DNA of 64,000 nucleotides, taken from positions 1-64,000 of the forward strand of contig CAZEIM010000001.1 of the NCBI GenBank assembly GCA_964512145.1. The letters run 5' to 3'. The DNA comes from CAYOHR01 sp964512145. GTDB taxonomy: Bacteria > Bacteroidota > Bacteroidia > Flavobacteriales_G > JALEGO01. Position numbers and translations under genes: made by a program. Each line of letters opens with the position of its first letter. Within the stretch, counting starts at the first letter, position 1. Below, piece by piece: positions 16,851 through 26,257 of this stretch. The notes under the pieces are model-generated. The model searched no databases. It saw nothing but the letters and a program-made list of their open reading frames with translations, and was not told the DNA's origin.

Positions 16851-18374
16851 CTATTCCTTGTTTGGTACTGAACTAAACATACTTTTAGGAAGTTTATGTT
16901 GAAGAATATTGCTCTTATTTATTTCATTATTTTTTAGAAGAATTATTGTTGTTGCATCAACAAATACAGGTTCCCAAAGGGAGTCTTCAATTCTTTTTAT
17001 TAAAAAAGGTTGAGCAAATTCTGTTGCATCATGTCTGTAAAAATAAATAGCATTAAATTGATATATAGAATCCATTCTTTGCCAAGTTTTCTCTTTTTCC
17101 ATCATAGGATAATAGGTGTTTTTGAAAAAACTGGAGCTATATGCTTCAGGTCTATTATCAACAAATACCGGATGTTTTGGAAATAAATAGTATATATAAT
17201 ATCCACCAATATCGTAATTATTAAATATTGGTCCCGAAATATTATTTCTTAATATAAATTTAGCAGACGCATCTATATTTTTTAGTAATCCAATACCATT
17301 TTTTAAAGAGAAATTTGATTGATATATTGTAAGGTAATTTACACAAACAACCCAAAGTAGAACACTAAATATTGCGGTTTTAAATAAAAAACTATTTTGC
17401 ACCTTACCGATAATTTGTTTTAGAAGATAAGGAATTGAAAACAAGCTAAATAATGCAGCTAGAGGAATGCTACGTATGATTTTATAGGATAAAATTATAT
17501 ATAAAAAGGTAAGCAAAGAAAATCCTAATTCGGTTGATAAATTCCATTTACTTTTTACGATTTTTACAATCCAAAGTACTATAAAAATTAAAGCAATTAA
17601 ATCGAACTGATAGTATATAATTTTATCCGGAAATCGTTGATGCATAAAAAATAATGTTTGATTTTCTATCACCATATAACCATACTCTTTAAATATGAAA
17701 AAAGGTTCAATTAAACCGTAAATATGATATGGGTTAATTAAGGAGACTATCATTAAACTCAAAATAATGGCTACAGATTTTATGGAAATATTGAATCGAT
17801 TAAATAAAAATGCAAAAGCAATTGGAAAACTAAATATGTAAAATATGTGAAGATTAACCCAAACAATTTGAATGGGTAACAAGATTAGCAGCAAATTTTT
17901 AATATGTATTTCTCCTTTTTGATATTTATAAAAAATGTAAGAGTACAATCCTACCAAAAAATAACTGAAAGCTTCCGGCCTAATTTCTGTTCTGTAGGTT
18001 AATAAAGGAATACATAATACTAGTGTGATTATGGAATATTCAAATCCAACATGCTTTTTGGCCAACATGAAAAAAAACAACATGGCTCCGACACAAAGCA
18101 GTGTATTTAAAATTGTTAATCCTTCAAATCCAAAAAATTTATGAACCCAATAAAATACAACTCCACTTCCCCAGTGATGGTTTACTACAGGATATTCTTT
18201 TTCTGTGTAAGAGTAAAAGTTTGTACTTGGAATAATACCTTGTTTAGAAAATATTTCTCCGTTTTTTAAATGTCTCCCTAAATCAGCATTAACAAAAAAT
18301 ACCGGTTTTAAAAAAAAACTTGCGATGTGTAAAAAAATAATGACACTAAAAATGGATAAAAATATATTTTTCAT
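16851..18374 (-). CDS. multi-pass membrane protein, GT-C glycosyltransferase-like
   Basis: 507 residues with roughly ten membrane helices and a soluble C-terminal ~130 residues. The first periplasmic loop reads NADLGRHLKNGEIF...TNFYSYTEKEYPVVNHHWG, which resembles the DxxxHLxxGE...H.W loop of GT-C membrane glycosyltransferases and uncharacterised relatives, where an early Asp is catalytic. RPEAFSYFLVGLY is another typical segment. The C-terminal part (YYIYYLFPKHPVFVDNRPEAYS) is also recurrent in this family. The likely role is transfer of a lipid-linked sugar outside the inner membrane; donor and acceptor are unknown. ATG start at 18374; it lies 28 bases downstream of comEC. Confidence 0.6.
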   Translation of the reverse strand: MKNIFLSIFSVIIFLHIASFFLKPVFFVNADLGRHLKNGEIFSKQGIIPSTNFYSYTEKEYPVVNHHWGSGVVFYWVHKFFGFEGLTILNTLLCVGAMLFFFMLAKKHVGFEYSIITLVLCIPLLTYRTEIRPEAFSYFLVGLYSYIFYKYQKGEIHIKNLLLILLPIQIVWVNLHIFYIFSFPIAFAFLFNRFNISIKSVAIILSLMIVSLINPYHIYGLIEPFFIFKEYGYMVIENQTLFFMHQRFPDKIIYYQFDLIALIFIVLWIVKIVKSKWNLSTELGFSLLTFLYIILSYKIIRSIPLAALFSLFSIPYLLKQIIGKVQNSFLFKTAIFSVLLWVVCVNYLTIYQSNFSLKNGIGLLKNIDASAKFILRNNISGPIFNNYDIGGYYIYYLFPKHPVFVDNRPEAYSSSFFKNTYYPMMEKEKTWQRMDSIYQFNAIYFYRHDATEFAQPFLIKRIEDSLWEPVFVDATTIILLKNNEINKSNILQHKLPKSMFSSVPNKE

Positions 18375-18402
18375 AATGATCCTTCAAAACTAATGAAATA
18401 TA

Positions 18403-20529
18403 TTAAATAGAAATTATATATGCTCCTTTTTCTGATGTTAGATGATATTTTAATTGATGCTTTTTCAAAAAATGTAGCCATTTTTTCTTGTATGTATATT
18501 TGATCGATCCATCCAGTATATATGTTGCTTTATGTACGATAAATCGCTTATTGGGTAAAACCTCGTTTTGAATAATAATATGGGTAGGCCATACAGGTAA
18601 TTGATCTAGATCAAAATCAATAGTATCGTTTTTGTGTAAAGAATATAAACATAGATTTTGGGTTTTTAAAAATCGATGATGTAATAAAAAATCCTTGTAT
18701 TGGAAAGTCGTGTCGAATGTTGTAAATAAAGATTGTTGTTTAAAGTTGTTTTTAAGAATAAAATGGTTTCTGAAAAAATTTAATTTTTCATCTATTTCGG
18801 TATTTATTTTGTGATGAGTAAATGAATGCACCTTTTTGTTTTGTATTATATCTATCCACTGTAAATTAGGGATATGATAAATAATCAGTACTCGTTGCTT
18901 TAATTGACTAGCTAAAGCAGAAATATTAAAAACAATCCATAAAGCAATGATTATTCCTGAAAATTGAACAAATTGATGTTTCTTAAAATAGAGATAAAGA
19001 ATCCAAAAAATTATAAGAAAATAAAATAAAATCAGCTCATATTCATGTAAATATATATTATTTAGCAATGCATAGGGCATTTTTTCAATATGCTGATTAA
19101 CATAATTTAAGGTTTTTACTAAAAACATTAAAAGGGCAGCTAAAAATTTTGAGATCATACCAAATAATATATAATGTCCTAAAAAAAATGAAATTCCAAC
19201 GTATAATGTTACAGTAGCTAAAGGAATTACTATAATGTTCGACAATATGAAATAATTTGGAAACTGATGGAAATAATACCAGGAAAATGGCAAAGTACTC
19301 ATTTGAGCGGCAATTGACACACATGTTATCTTATATATATTATCTACTATAAATAATATATGTTTTTGTTTTGTGAAGTAGCATAAAATAGGTATTTGTT
19401 CATATAGTTTAGGGAATATATATACAATTCCTAGCACTGCACAATATGAAAGTTGAAAACCTACTTCGGTAATCATAAATGGGTTTATCATCAAAATAAT
19501 AAATGCAGAAGAAAATATGCTGTTGTAAATATTTGCTTCACGTTTAATAATTTTACCTAAAATATGAATAGAAAACATAGTAGAAGCCCTAACTACGGAG
19601 GCTGAAAACCCCGTAATTAATGCATAAAACCATAAAAATAATATCATTAAAATTAGCGTCAATTTCTCAAACTTTTTTCTTTTATCAATCTTGTTAAAAA
19701 TAAACTGTAAAAACACAAATATTAATCCCACATGTAGCCCCGATACAGCTAAAACATGCATGGCACCTGATGCAGAATACGCTTGGGAAATTTCATCGGA
19801 TAAAGTTGATTTTTCCCCTAGTAATAAGGCGGCTGAAACAGATAATAAATCTGCGTGTAAACCATGTTCTTTTAATACATTCATCCAATTTTTTTGTATA
19901 GATTGTGCTAAATAGTATAAACTAGTACTTTTTTTGTCCACTGCCGACCATATAGTATTCGATGAAATATAACATGTTTGATAAATATTTCTATACGACA
20001 AGTATTTTTTATAATTAAATTCTTCCGGATTTTTAGGACTTTCAATTTGTTTAATGAGGCCTTTTAATGCTATCCAGTCTCCAGCGTTTAACGATGTATT
20101 TAAGGTTTTATCGAAATATAGATCAACCATTCCAAAAACCTTTATTACACTATCTTTTCTAACGATATATTTAGTTTTTAGGGTTGTTTTAAATGTTTTT
20201 TCTTTTTCTGAAAGATTAGTATGTATTACACCATATACCCAATCACCTTTTTGGTAGATTTTTGAAATGTTATTTGAATAGTTTATGTGACTATTTATAT
20301 AGGAAGATAAATAGCCAAGTGTTAATAATATCCAAAAAAATGTAATTCCTATAATCCACTGGTATTTAAGTCTTTTAAGTTTTTTTTGAAATATCAAAAA
20401 AATATATATGCAAAAAAATAATCCTAAAAATGCCACAGAAATATATGGCTTAATATGAATTTCATGAATATAACATATTATTCCAAGCAAAAACGGCACA
20501 AGTAATTTAATCATGGGAGTTTGCTCCAT
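18403..20529 (-). CDS. comEC: ComEC/Rec2-type competence membrane protein
   Basis: 708 residues. The N-terminal helices and a soluble DUF4131-like OB segment (about residues 60-180: GDWIALKGLIKQIESPKNPEEFNYKKYL) are followed by the Competence domain: LLLGEKSTLSDEISQAYSASG, then MHVLAVSGLHVGLIF, GFSASVVRASTMF and FQLSYCAVLGIVYIFP. This is the channel that brings single-stranded DNA through the inner membrane during transformation. The C-terminus has further hydrophobic helices and a ~200-residue basic soluble part, but I find no HxHxDH metallo-beta-lactamase motif, so the nuclease-like domain of longer ComEC proteins is absent, as is frequent in Bacteroidota. ATG start at 20529. Confidence 0.9.
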   Translation of the reverse strand: MEQTPMIKLLVPFLLGIICYIHEIHIKPYISVAFLGLFFCIYIFLIFQKKLKRLKYQWIIGITFFWILLTLGYLSSYINSHINYSNNISKIYQKGDWVYGVIHTNLSEKEKTFKTTLKTKYIVRKDSVIKVFGMVDLYFDKTLNTSLNAGDWIALKGLIKQIESPKNPEEFNYKKYLSYRNIYQTCYISSNTIWSAVDKKSTSLYYLAQSIQKNWMNVLKEHGLHADLLSVSAALLLGEKSTLSDEISQAYSASGAMHVLAVSGLHVGLIFVFLQFIFNKIDKRKKFEKLTLILMILFLWFYALITGFSASVVRASTMFSIHILGKIIKREANIYNSIFSSAFIILMINPFMITEVGFQLSYCAVLGIVYIFPKLYEQIPILCYFTKQKHILFIVDNIYKITCVSIAAQMSTLPFSWYYFHQFPNYFILSNIIVIPLATVTLYVGISFFLGHYILFGMISKFLAALLMFLVKTLNYVNQHIEKMPYALLNNIYLHEYELILFYFLIIFWILYLYFKKHQFVQFSGIIIALWIVFNISALASQLKQRVLIIYHIPNLQWIDIIQNKKVHSFTHHKINTEIDEKLNFFRNHFILKNNFKQQSLFTTFDTTFQYKDFLLHHRFLKTQNLCLYSLHKNDTIDFDLDQLPVWPTHIIIQNEVLPNKRFIVHKATYILDGSIKYTYKKKWLHFLKKHQLKYHLTSEKGAYIISI

Positions 20530-20665
20530 GAAATAAAAATTTAAACGATATAAATGTGTTTTAATTTACAAATAAATATACATGAATACAATACCCTACA
20601 ATACGCACGTTTTAATAAGTTATCGAAAATTATAAAATTGTGGTATTATTGTATTTTAAACAACG

Positions 20666-21727
20666 ATGTCAACAAAAGCCTCCAAAATAAATACAGTTTT
20701 TATTACGGGAGCTAGTGGTTTGGTAGGGAGTCATTTGTTGCTAAAATTACTTCAAAAGGGATATTTTGCCAATGTTTTAATTAGAAATGAAAATAGTATC
20801 CAACAAATAAAAGATACTTGGTCAAATTATGTTCAAGATTATTCTTTGCTTGATCAATGTAAATTTATAAAAGGTGATTTATTCGATATACATGCCCTGC
20901 AAGAAGGCATGAAAGATGTGGTATGCGTATATCATTGTGCTGCTTTAGTCTCATTTATGAGAAAAGACAGAGATTTAATGCTAAAAATAAATATAGAGGG
21001 CACCGCACAAGTTGTAAATATAGCTCTTGAGTTAAACGTTCCTAAGTTGTGTTATGTTAGTTCTACGGCTGCTATAGGTTATACCAATATCAATAATGGA
21101 GTTATTGACGAAGAAAACATTTGGGAACGCAATGCGTATACCAACTATTATTCTATTAGTAAGTTTTATGCAGAGTTAGAAGTATGGCGTGGAATAGAAG
21201 AGGGATTGCCTGCTGTAATAGTAAATCCGGGTATGATAATTGGACCGGGTAAGTGGGGACAAAGTAGTACAAGTTTTTTTAACAATATAAATCGGGGTAT
21301 GTTATTTTACCCATTAGGTGGCACATCTTTTATAGATGTGCATGATGTAACAGAAATTATGATATTATTAGCAGAGAGCAATGTAACATCGGAAAGATAT
21401 ATTTTAGTTTCGGAACATCTTTCTTTTAAAGATTTTTTTGCTAAAGTTGCGTTGGCCTTAGGAAAAAAACACCCAAAATACCCATTAACAGATTTTATAC
21501 ATAATTTGCTTTGGTTTTTTGTCAAAATAATGAATCTTTTTTTAAAAAATAAAATTCCAATTTCACGCGAATCGATTATTCGATTAAAAACAAATAGTTA
21601 CTACAGTAACCAAAAAATCAATCAAACATTACCGGTTGAGTTTACTCCCATAGATGTATCTATAAAAAATACAGCGAAGTTTTTTTTGCGATCTTTATCT
21701 AAAAAGGATAATCAATCCCAATATTAA
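20666..21727 (+). CDS. NAD-dependent epimerase/dehydratase family (extended SDR) protein
   Basis: 353 residues. The Rossmann nucleotide-binding motif is FITGASGLVGSHLLLKLL (GxxGxxG, about residues 14-31), an acidic GDLFD follows near 70-75, then HCAALVSF, the Ser region YVSSTAAIG, and the catalytic YYSISKFYAELEVW with the YxxxK pair. VNPGMIIGPGKWG is a usual extended-SDR substrate-side segment. The family covers dihydroflavonol-reductase-like and sugar-nucleotide enzymes; the substrate cannot be called. ATG start at 20666. Its 3' end overlaps the convergent TamA-like gene by 29 bases. Confidence 0.85.
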   Translation: MSTKASKINTVFITGASGLVGSHLLLKLLQKGYFANVLIRNENSIQQIKDTWSNYVQDYSLLDQCKFIKGDLFDIHALQEGMKDVVCVYHCAALVSFMRKDRDLMLKINIEGTAQVVNIALELNVPKLCYVSSTAAIGYTNINNGVIDEENIWERNAYTNYYSISKFYAELEVWRGIEEGLPAVIVNPGMIIGPGKWGQSSTSFFNNINRGMLFYPLGGTSFIDVHDVTEIMILLAESNVTSERYILVSEHLSFKDFFAKVALALGKKHPKYPLTDFIHNLLWFFVKIMNLFLKNKIPISRESIIRLKTNSYYSNQKINQTLPVEFTPIDVSIKNTAKFFLRSLSKKDNQSQY

Positions 21728-24065
21728 AATTTGATCCGGGCTTAAATGTTCTATTATATTGCTGTTCAAACTGTGGTTTATTTTGAAATATCCAACGCTC
21801 TCCTTCCGGTAATAAAGGATCGTGAACCTGTAAACCCCAGTCAAATCGAACAACAAAAAAGCTAAAATCAAGTCTTAAACCAAAACCAGAACCAACGGCA
21901 ATTTCTTTGTAAAATCGATTCCATTTAAATTCTGCGTTGGGCCTGTCTTTATCTTCATTTAATAGCCAAATATTTCCGGCATCAATAAATAAAGCTCCTT
22001 TAAAAATACTTATAATATCAAATCTAAGCTCAGCATTTCCTTCTATATGAATATCGCCAATTTTATAAAATGATGATATGTCTTGATTAAATGATCCAGG
22101 GCCTAGTGTTCGTATTCTCCATGCTCTTATACCATTGGCTCCTCCTGCAAAAAAACTTTTTTCAAAAGGCAAAGCCAAGGAATTTTTTAGCGGTATTCCC
22201 ATCCCATAAAAAATGCGGTAACATGCATCTACCTTATTATTGGCATTTTTTGATTGTCCACGCAACACTTGAAGTGTTCTGTATTCTGCATGAAATCTTA
22301 CGAACTGTGCAAATTGAATTCCAAATACTTTTCCGGGCAATGTATCGTGTGTTTTAAGTTCATACAAATATCTCAACATATTTCCGCTACTTTCTATACC
22401 AACCCTATACGAAAAATTATTTTTACGCACATCTACATCTACGGGTTTGTTGGTATAGGCATATTGCAATCTTGATCCCAAGATAAAGTGGTTGATGTAT
22501 GTGTTAGAGAAAAACGGGTTGTTAATTTCCTTCAAAAAATTTTCAAAACTCTCTGTTTTGTTTACTCTAACAACATTCACATTGGCTAGTGAGTATTGAA
22601 ATGAATTGAATTCACTACCACTCCAAGAATAATTCCATTCAAACCCCAACACATCTCTTTCAAACCATTGTATTTTTTGATAATTGAATAATCCTGTAAT
22701 CTCGGTTTTAGGAGCATACAGTTTACTAAACTTTTTTTCCCAAAACGGAAAAAGTATTTTTGGAATATTTAATCTAGATTCGATACCATATTCTAATGTA
22801 TTAAATACTCTTTCCCCTTCAGTGTCTTCAACTTCTTCTATACCAATGTATTTTTGCGCTTCTGCACCCATTCTTAATCTAATTTCAAAGGTTTCTGCAT
22901 ATTTAAAAGGATTTCTTCTTCTATAGTTTACAAATCCTTGTAAACCTAAGTTTCCATGTCTGTTTGTGCCATTGGTTTCAAACGAAATAGCATTGCGTGG
23001 CAGTAATGGCGTAAAAATATGAAGGTTAACCTTAGGCATGGTATCTGTTTCAATAATATCTGTTTTAATATTTATACCTTTAAAAATATTTAGTTGACGT
23101 AATCTGCCGTACGTAAAATCAAGTTCATTTTTTTTGTATAATGTACCCGGTTTTGTAAAAATATTTTGTTTTAAAAAATAAGTACTTAATTCACGTTGAA
23201 TTTCATGGTCAAAACAGTATCCATCTTTACATAAAAATAAGCTTGAATCCGAATTTTTATTGGACATCATTTTACTGCTGAAATGTATATTTCCAATGTA
23301 ATGTTTTTGATGTTTATCCCCTAAAAGACTATCGTTTTTATATTTTATCGGATTTACAATAATTTCTTGTACATTAAATCTTTTTTCTGTTGAATTGGTA
23401 TCAATTTCGTACCGAATGTGCTCATCTGAAAAGCTTAAATAACCTCTGTTTCTCATTTCTTTCACTAAGTTTTCTCGGTCTTTATCAAATAAATCAACAT
23501 CAAATATTCCTCCTTTTACTAAAAGAGTTTTTTTATTGGCACTGGCAATATCTTTAACAAGTGAATCATCTTCTATAATATACGATAAATTTTGAAGACG
23601 ATATGGAGAATTTAGTTTTACAAAGTATACCACTCTCGATTTTTTTTGTGTAGGATTATAATAGATAGAGTCTAATACATCGCAATCTAGATACCCCTTA
23701 TTATTTAAAAATAACTTTAATTGTTGTTTAGTTTTTGAAATGTATAATGTGTCTATTTCTACTGGAGGTTCTCCCAGTTTTCTGCTAACCCAGTTTTCGG
23801 GGTTACTTTTGAAGATTCTATTCCCAAAATTGTATAAATATAATTTTAGGGGAATAAAAAAGAATATTTTGGTATTGGGTTTTTGTTTAATAATATATTC
23901 TATGTTTGACTCTTCAATGGCAAACAATGGATCATCTGTAAATCGAACCTGATTACTGGTTAAAAGATATGAATGATCAGGGACAAAACGCGCAGGCTTA
24001 CAAGAGTAAAAAAATAGTACCCCATAAAAAAAAATAAAATATTTTTGTAGCCAATAATTAAACAC
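21699..24065 (-). CDS. BamA/TamA family outer membrane protein (Omp85-type)
   Basis: 788 residues. The N-terminus FFYGVLFFYSCKPARF looks like a lipoprotein signal (Cys after FFYS) and is followed by about three POTRA-like domains (IDTLYISKTKQQLKLFLNNKGYLDCDV; LVKEMRNRGYLSFSDEHIRY; LRQLNIFKGINIKTD). A 16-stranded barrel domain comes next: SFETNGTNRHGNLGLQG, FFAGGANGIRAWRIRTLGPG (the Omp85 L6 VRGF/Y-type motif appears as IRAWR), FDIISIFKGALFIDAGNIWL, and a C-terminal strand ending in Phe. TamA-like Omp85 proteins insert or export envelope proteins. The start is a GTG at 24065, divergent from the RNA methyltransferase gene 62 bases away, a common Bacteroidota pairing. The final nine codons overlap the convergent SDR gene. 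Confidence 0.88.
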   Translation of the reverse strand: MFNYWLQKYFIFFYGVLFFYSCKPARFVPDHSYLLTSNQVRFTDDPLFAIEESNIEYIIKQKPNTKIFFFIPLKLYLYNFGNRIFKSNPENWVSRKLGEPPVEIDTLYISKTKQQLKLFLNNKGYLDCDVLDSIYYNPTQKKSRVVYFVKLNSPYRLQNLSYIIEDDSLVKDIASANKKTLLVKGGIFDVDLFDKDRENLVKEMRNRGYLSFSDEHIRYEIDTNSTEKRFNVQEIIVNPIKYKNDSLLGDKHQKHYIGNIHFSSKMMSNKNSDSSLFLCKDGYCFDHEIQRELSTYFLKQNIFTKPGTLYKKNELDFTYGRLRQLNIFKGINIKTDIIETDTMPKVNLHIFTPLLPRNAISFETNGTNRHGNLGLQGFVNYRRRNPFKYAETFEIRLRMGAEAQKYIGIEEVEDTEGERVFNTLEYGIESRLNIPKILFPFWEKKFSKLYAPKTEITGLFNYQKIQWFERDVLGFEWNYSWSGSEFNSFQYSLANVNVVRVNKTESFENFLKEINNPFFSNTYINHFILGSRLQYAYTNKPVDVDVRKNNFSYRVGIESSGNMLRYLYELKTHDTLPGKVFGIQFAQFVRFHAEYRTLQVLRGQSKNANNKVDACYRIFYGMGIPLKNSLALPFEKSFFAGGANGIRAWRIRTLGPGSFNQDISSFYKIGDIHIEGNAELRFDIISIFKGALFIDAGNIWLLNEDKDRPNAEFKWNRFYKEIAVGSGFGLRLDFSFFVVRFDWGLQVHDPLLPEGERWIFQNKPQFEQQYNRTFKPGSNFNIGIDYPF

Positions 24066-24127
24066 GTTGAAAAATCAGATAAAATTATCATTTTTTATAT
24101 TTAAAAAACAATAATGCAAATAAATAA

Positions 24128-24883
24128 ATGAGTTTATCTAAAAATGTCATTCAGTTTATTCGATCGTTACACGATAAAAAAAATCGTAAACAGCACCAAT
24201 TGTTTATTGCAGAGGGTGAAAAAATAGTGTTAGAATTAATTCAATCGAATTTTATCCTAAAAAATGTATATTATACTCAAAATAAGGAATCGATTACACA
24301 AAATATCCCCGAAGATACCACTCATACTTTTACCTTAATTACTGAAACTGATTTAAAAAAAATAAGTCAATTAACTACTCCTTCAGGAATTTTAGGAGTT
24401 TTTCATATTCCTGAGCCAAAAAACTTTGATTTTAGTTCACAAACAAAAATGTTTGTGTTTGAAGAGATTAAAGATCCGGGTAATTTAGGTACTATTATTC
24501 GATTAGCCGATTGGTTTGGTATACAGGATATTTTTTGTACTCCCACAAGCGTGGATGTTTATAATATAAAAGTGGTTCAAGCAACTATGGGATCAATTGC
24601 TCGCGTAAAAGTACATTACTCCAATATTGAAAAAATAATTACAGAAGCTCAAAAACATAATATACCTGTATATTTAGCAGATATTGACGGGGAGAGTATA
24701 TATACTACTAAATTTCCGGAAAAATACATGATTGTATTTGGCAATGAGTCACATGGAATTTCTCAACTGACTAAAAATCTTGTATACCAAAAAATTACCA
24801 TTCCAAAATTAGGCAAAGCAGAATCTTTAAATGTTTCTATGGCTACGGCTATTTTTATGGCAGAGCTTTGTAAAACTCATTAA
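24128..24883 (+). CDS. TrmH/SpoU family RNA 2'-O-methyltransferase
   Basis: 251 residues. A short substrate-binding N-terminal domain (FIRSLHDKKNRKQHQLFIAEGEKIV) precedes the SPOUT knot with all three motifs: motif 1 FEEIKDPGNLGTIIRLADWFG, motif 2 YMIVFGNESHGIS and motif 3 ITIPKLGKAESLNVSMATAIF. These proteins methylate the ribose 2'-OH in rRNA or tRNA; the exact target is not predictable here (RlmB and TrmH groups are both possible). ATG start at 24128. Confidence 0.92.
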   Translation: MSLSKNVIQFIRSLHDKKNRKQHQLFIAEGEKIVLELIQSNFILKNVYYTQNKESITQNIPEDTTHTFTLITETDLKKISQLTTPSGILGVFHIPEPKNFDFSSQTKMFVFEEIKDPGNLGTIIRLADWFGIQDIFCTPTSVDVYNIKVVQATMGSIARVKVHYSNIEKIITEAQKHNIPVYLADIDGESIYTTKFPEKYMIVFGNESHGISQLTKNLVYQKITIPKLGKAESLNVSMATAIFMAELCKTH

Positions 24884-24929
24884 ATTTTTGTGAGGTTTAT
24901 TCAAACAACCAATTCTGTTTTTAAATATC

Positions 24930-24937
24930 TATATTTG
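24930..24937 (+). promoter_or_regulatory. -7 promoter box upstream of the GlmU-like gene
   Basis: TATATTTG, exact TAnnTTTG, 12 bases before the ATG at 24949, giving a very short leader. Confidence 0.6.
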
Positions 24938-24948
24938 CCATAAAAAAT

Positions 24949-26157
24949 ATGTCGTATTTTTTATTTGATGATTCTAAACGAGAACATCTAAAACCCTTTA
25001 CTTTTACAAGATCTACTGCTGATATACGAGTAGGTGCTTTTACCATTAGAGAAAAATGGGAGGCATACCTTAAAAGTCCCCTAAAAATTATTACACCCGA
25101 ATACCTACAGGTTTTATACCCATTTAATGCTTCAAATAAAGGTTCTTGGTATATTAATAGCCGTTATTTTCCTACTAAAGAGCTTACTGAAAGTATTCAT
25201 CACTTAGCTTTAAATTGTTCGTTCGTTAATCAATTAAATGGAGATATTGTGGCATTTTATACGAATGAAAAAATAGACGATTTAAATACATTATATAATT
25301 ACAGTAAAAAATTAAAAACTCAACAAGCCACTATCCCTTCCGATTATTTTTTAGAAAATAGGTGGGATATTTTTCAAAAAAATGAAAAGCAAATTTATGC
25401 TGATATAGAAATTCTTAAAAAATCAGACATTCACTTTAAAGAACCTTCAGCAACTAATACTATATTAGGTAATCAAGTGTATATTCATCCAACTGCGCAA
25501 GTAGAATGTAGTATTTTAAATTCAAATACCGGACCTATCTATATTGGAGAAAATGTAGAAATTATGGAAGGATGTATGGTTCGAGGCGGTTTAGCTATGT
25601 TACAAGGTTCTGCTTTAAAAATGGGCACTAAAATATATGGAGCAACCACTATTGGTCCATATAGCAAAGTTGGTGGAGAAGTTAATAACTCTGTTATTTT
25701 TGGGTATTCAAACAAAGCACACGATGGTTTTTTGGGAAACTCTGTAATAGGAACCTGGTGTAACTTAGGAGCCGACACGAATAATTCTAATTTAAAAAAC
25801 AATTATAGTGAGGTTTCTGTTTGGGATTATGAAAGCAATAATTATATAAATACTCAACATCAATTTGTAGGACTTTGTATGGGCGATCATGCTAAAGCCG
25901 GAATTAATACCATGTTTAATACCGGTACAGTGGTGGGGGCATTTGCTAATATTTACGGAGGTGATTTTCCGGAAAAGTTTATTCCTGATTTTTATTGGGG
26001 TTCAGCGCATTCGGCTCAAGTACATGAGTTTAATAAAGCAATGGATATGGCAAAAAGAGTCATGGAACGCAGGGGTGTCCAGTTAACAGAAGAACTTATT
26101 AATGTATATCAAAATGTTTTTGATAGCACTCAAGAATACCGAAAAGCTTTTACTTAA
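24949..26157 (+). CDS. alternative GlmU-like sugar-nucleotide protein with left-handed beta-helix
   Basis: 402 residues. The N-terminal part (about 1-165) starts FLFDDSKREHLKPFTFTRST, a divergent nucleotidyltransferase-like domain lacking the canonical LAxGxGxRM loop. From about residue 170 there are hexapeptide repeats forming a left-handed beta-helix: VYIHPTAQVE, GPIYIGENVEIMEGCMVRG, GAFANIYGGDFPEKFIPDFYWG near the end. This matches the Bacteroidota putative alternative GlmU group, thought to make UDP-N-acetylglucosamine or a related sugar nucleotide; that activity is inferred from family and not shown. It is followed after 100 bases by lon. Confidence 0.85.
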   Translation: MSYFLFDDSKREHLKPFTFTRSTADIRVGAFTIREKWEAYLKSPLKIITPEYLQVLYPFNASNKGSWYINSRYFPTKELTESIHHLALNCSFVNQLNGDIVAFYTNEKIDDLNTLYNYSKKLKTQQATIPSDYFLENRWDIFQKNEKQIYADIEILKKSDIHFKEPSATNTILGNQVYIHPTAQVECSILNSNTGPIYIGENVEIMEGCMVRGGLAMLQGSALKMGTKIYGATTIGPYSKVGGEVNNSVIFGYSNKAHDGFLGNSVIGTWCNLGADTNNSNLKNNYSEVSVWDYESNNYINTQHQFVGLCMGDHAKAGINTMFNTGTVVGAFANIYGGDFPEKFIPDFYWGSAHSAQVHEFNKAMDMAKRVMERRGVQLTEELINVYQNVFDSTQEYRKAFT

Positions 26158-26257
26158 AACTGCCAGTATTACAAAAATTTATATCATTTGCTGACTTTTT
26201 TTCCGTTTATTTGTTTTGGCATTAATGTTGAAACGTTAAATCGAAGTTTTTAAAATT

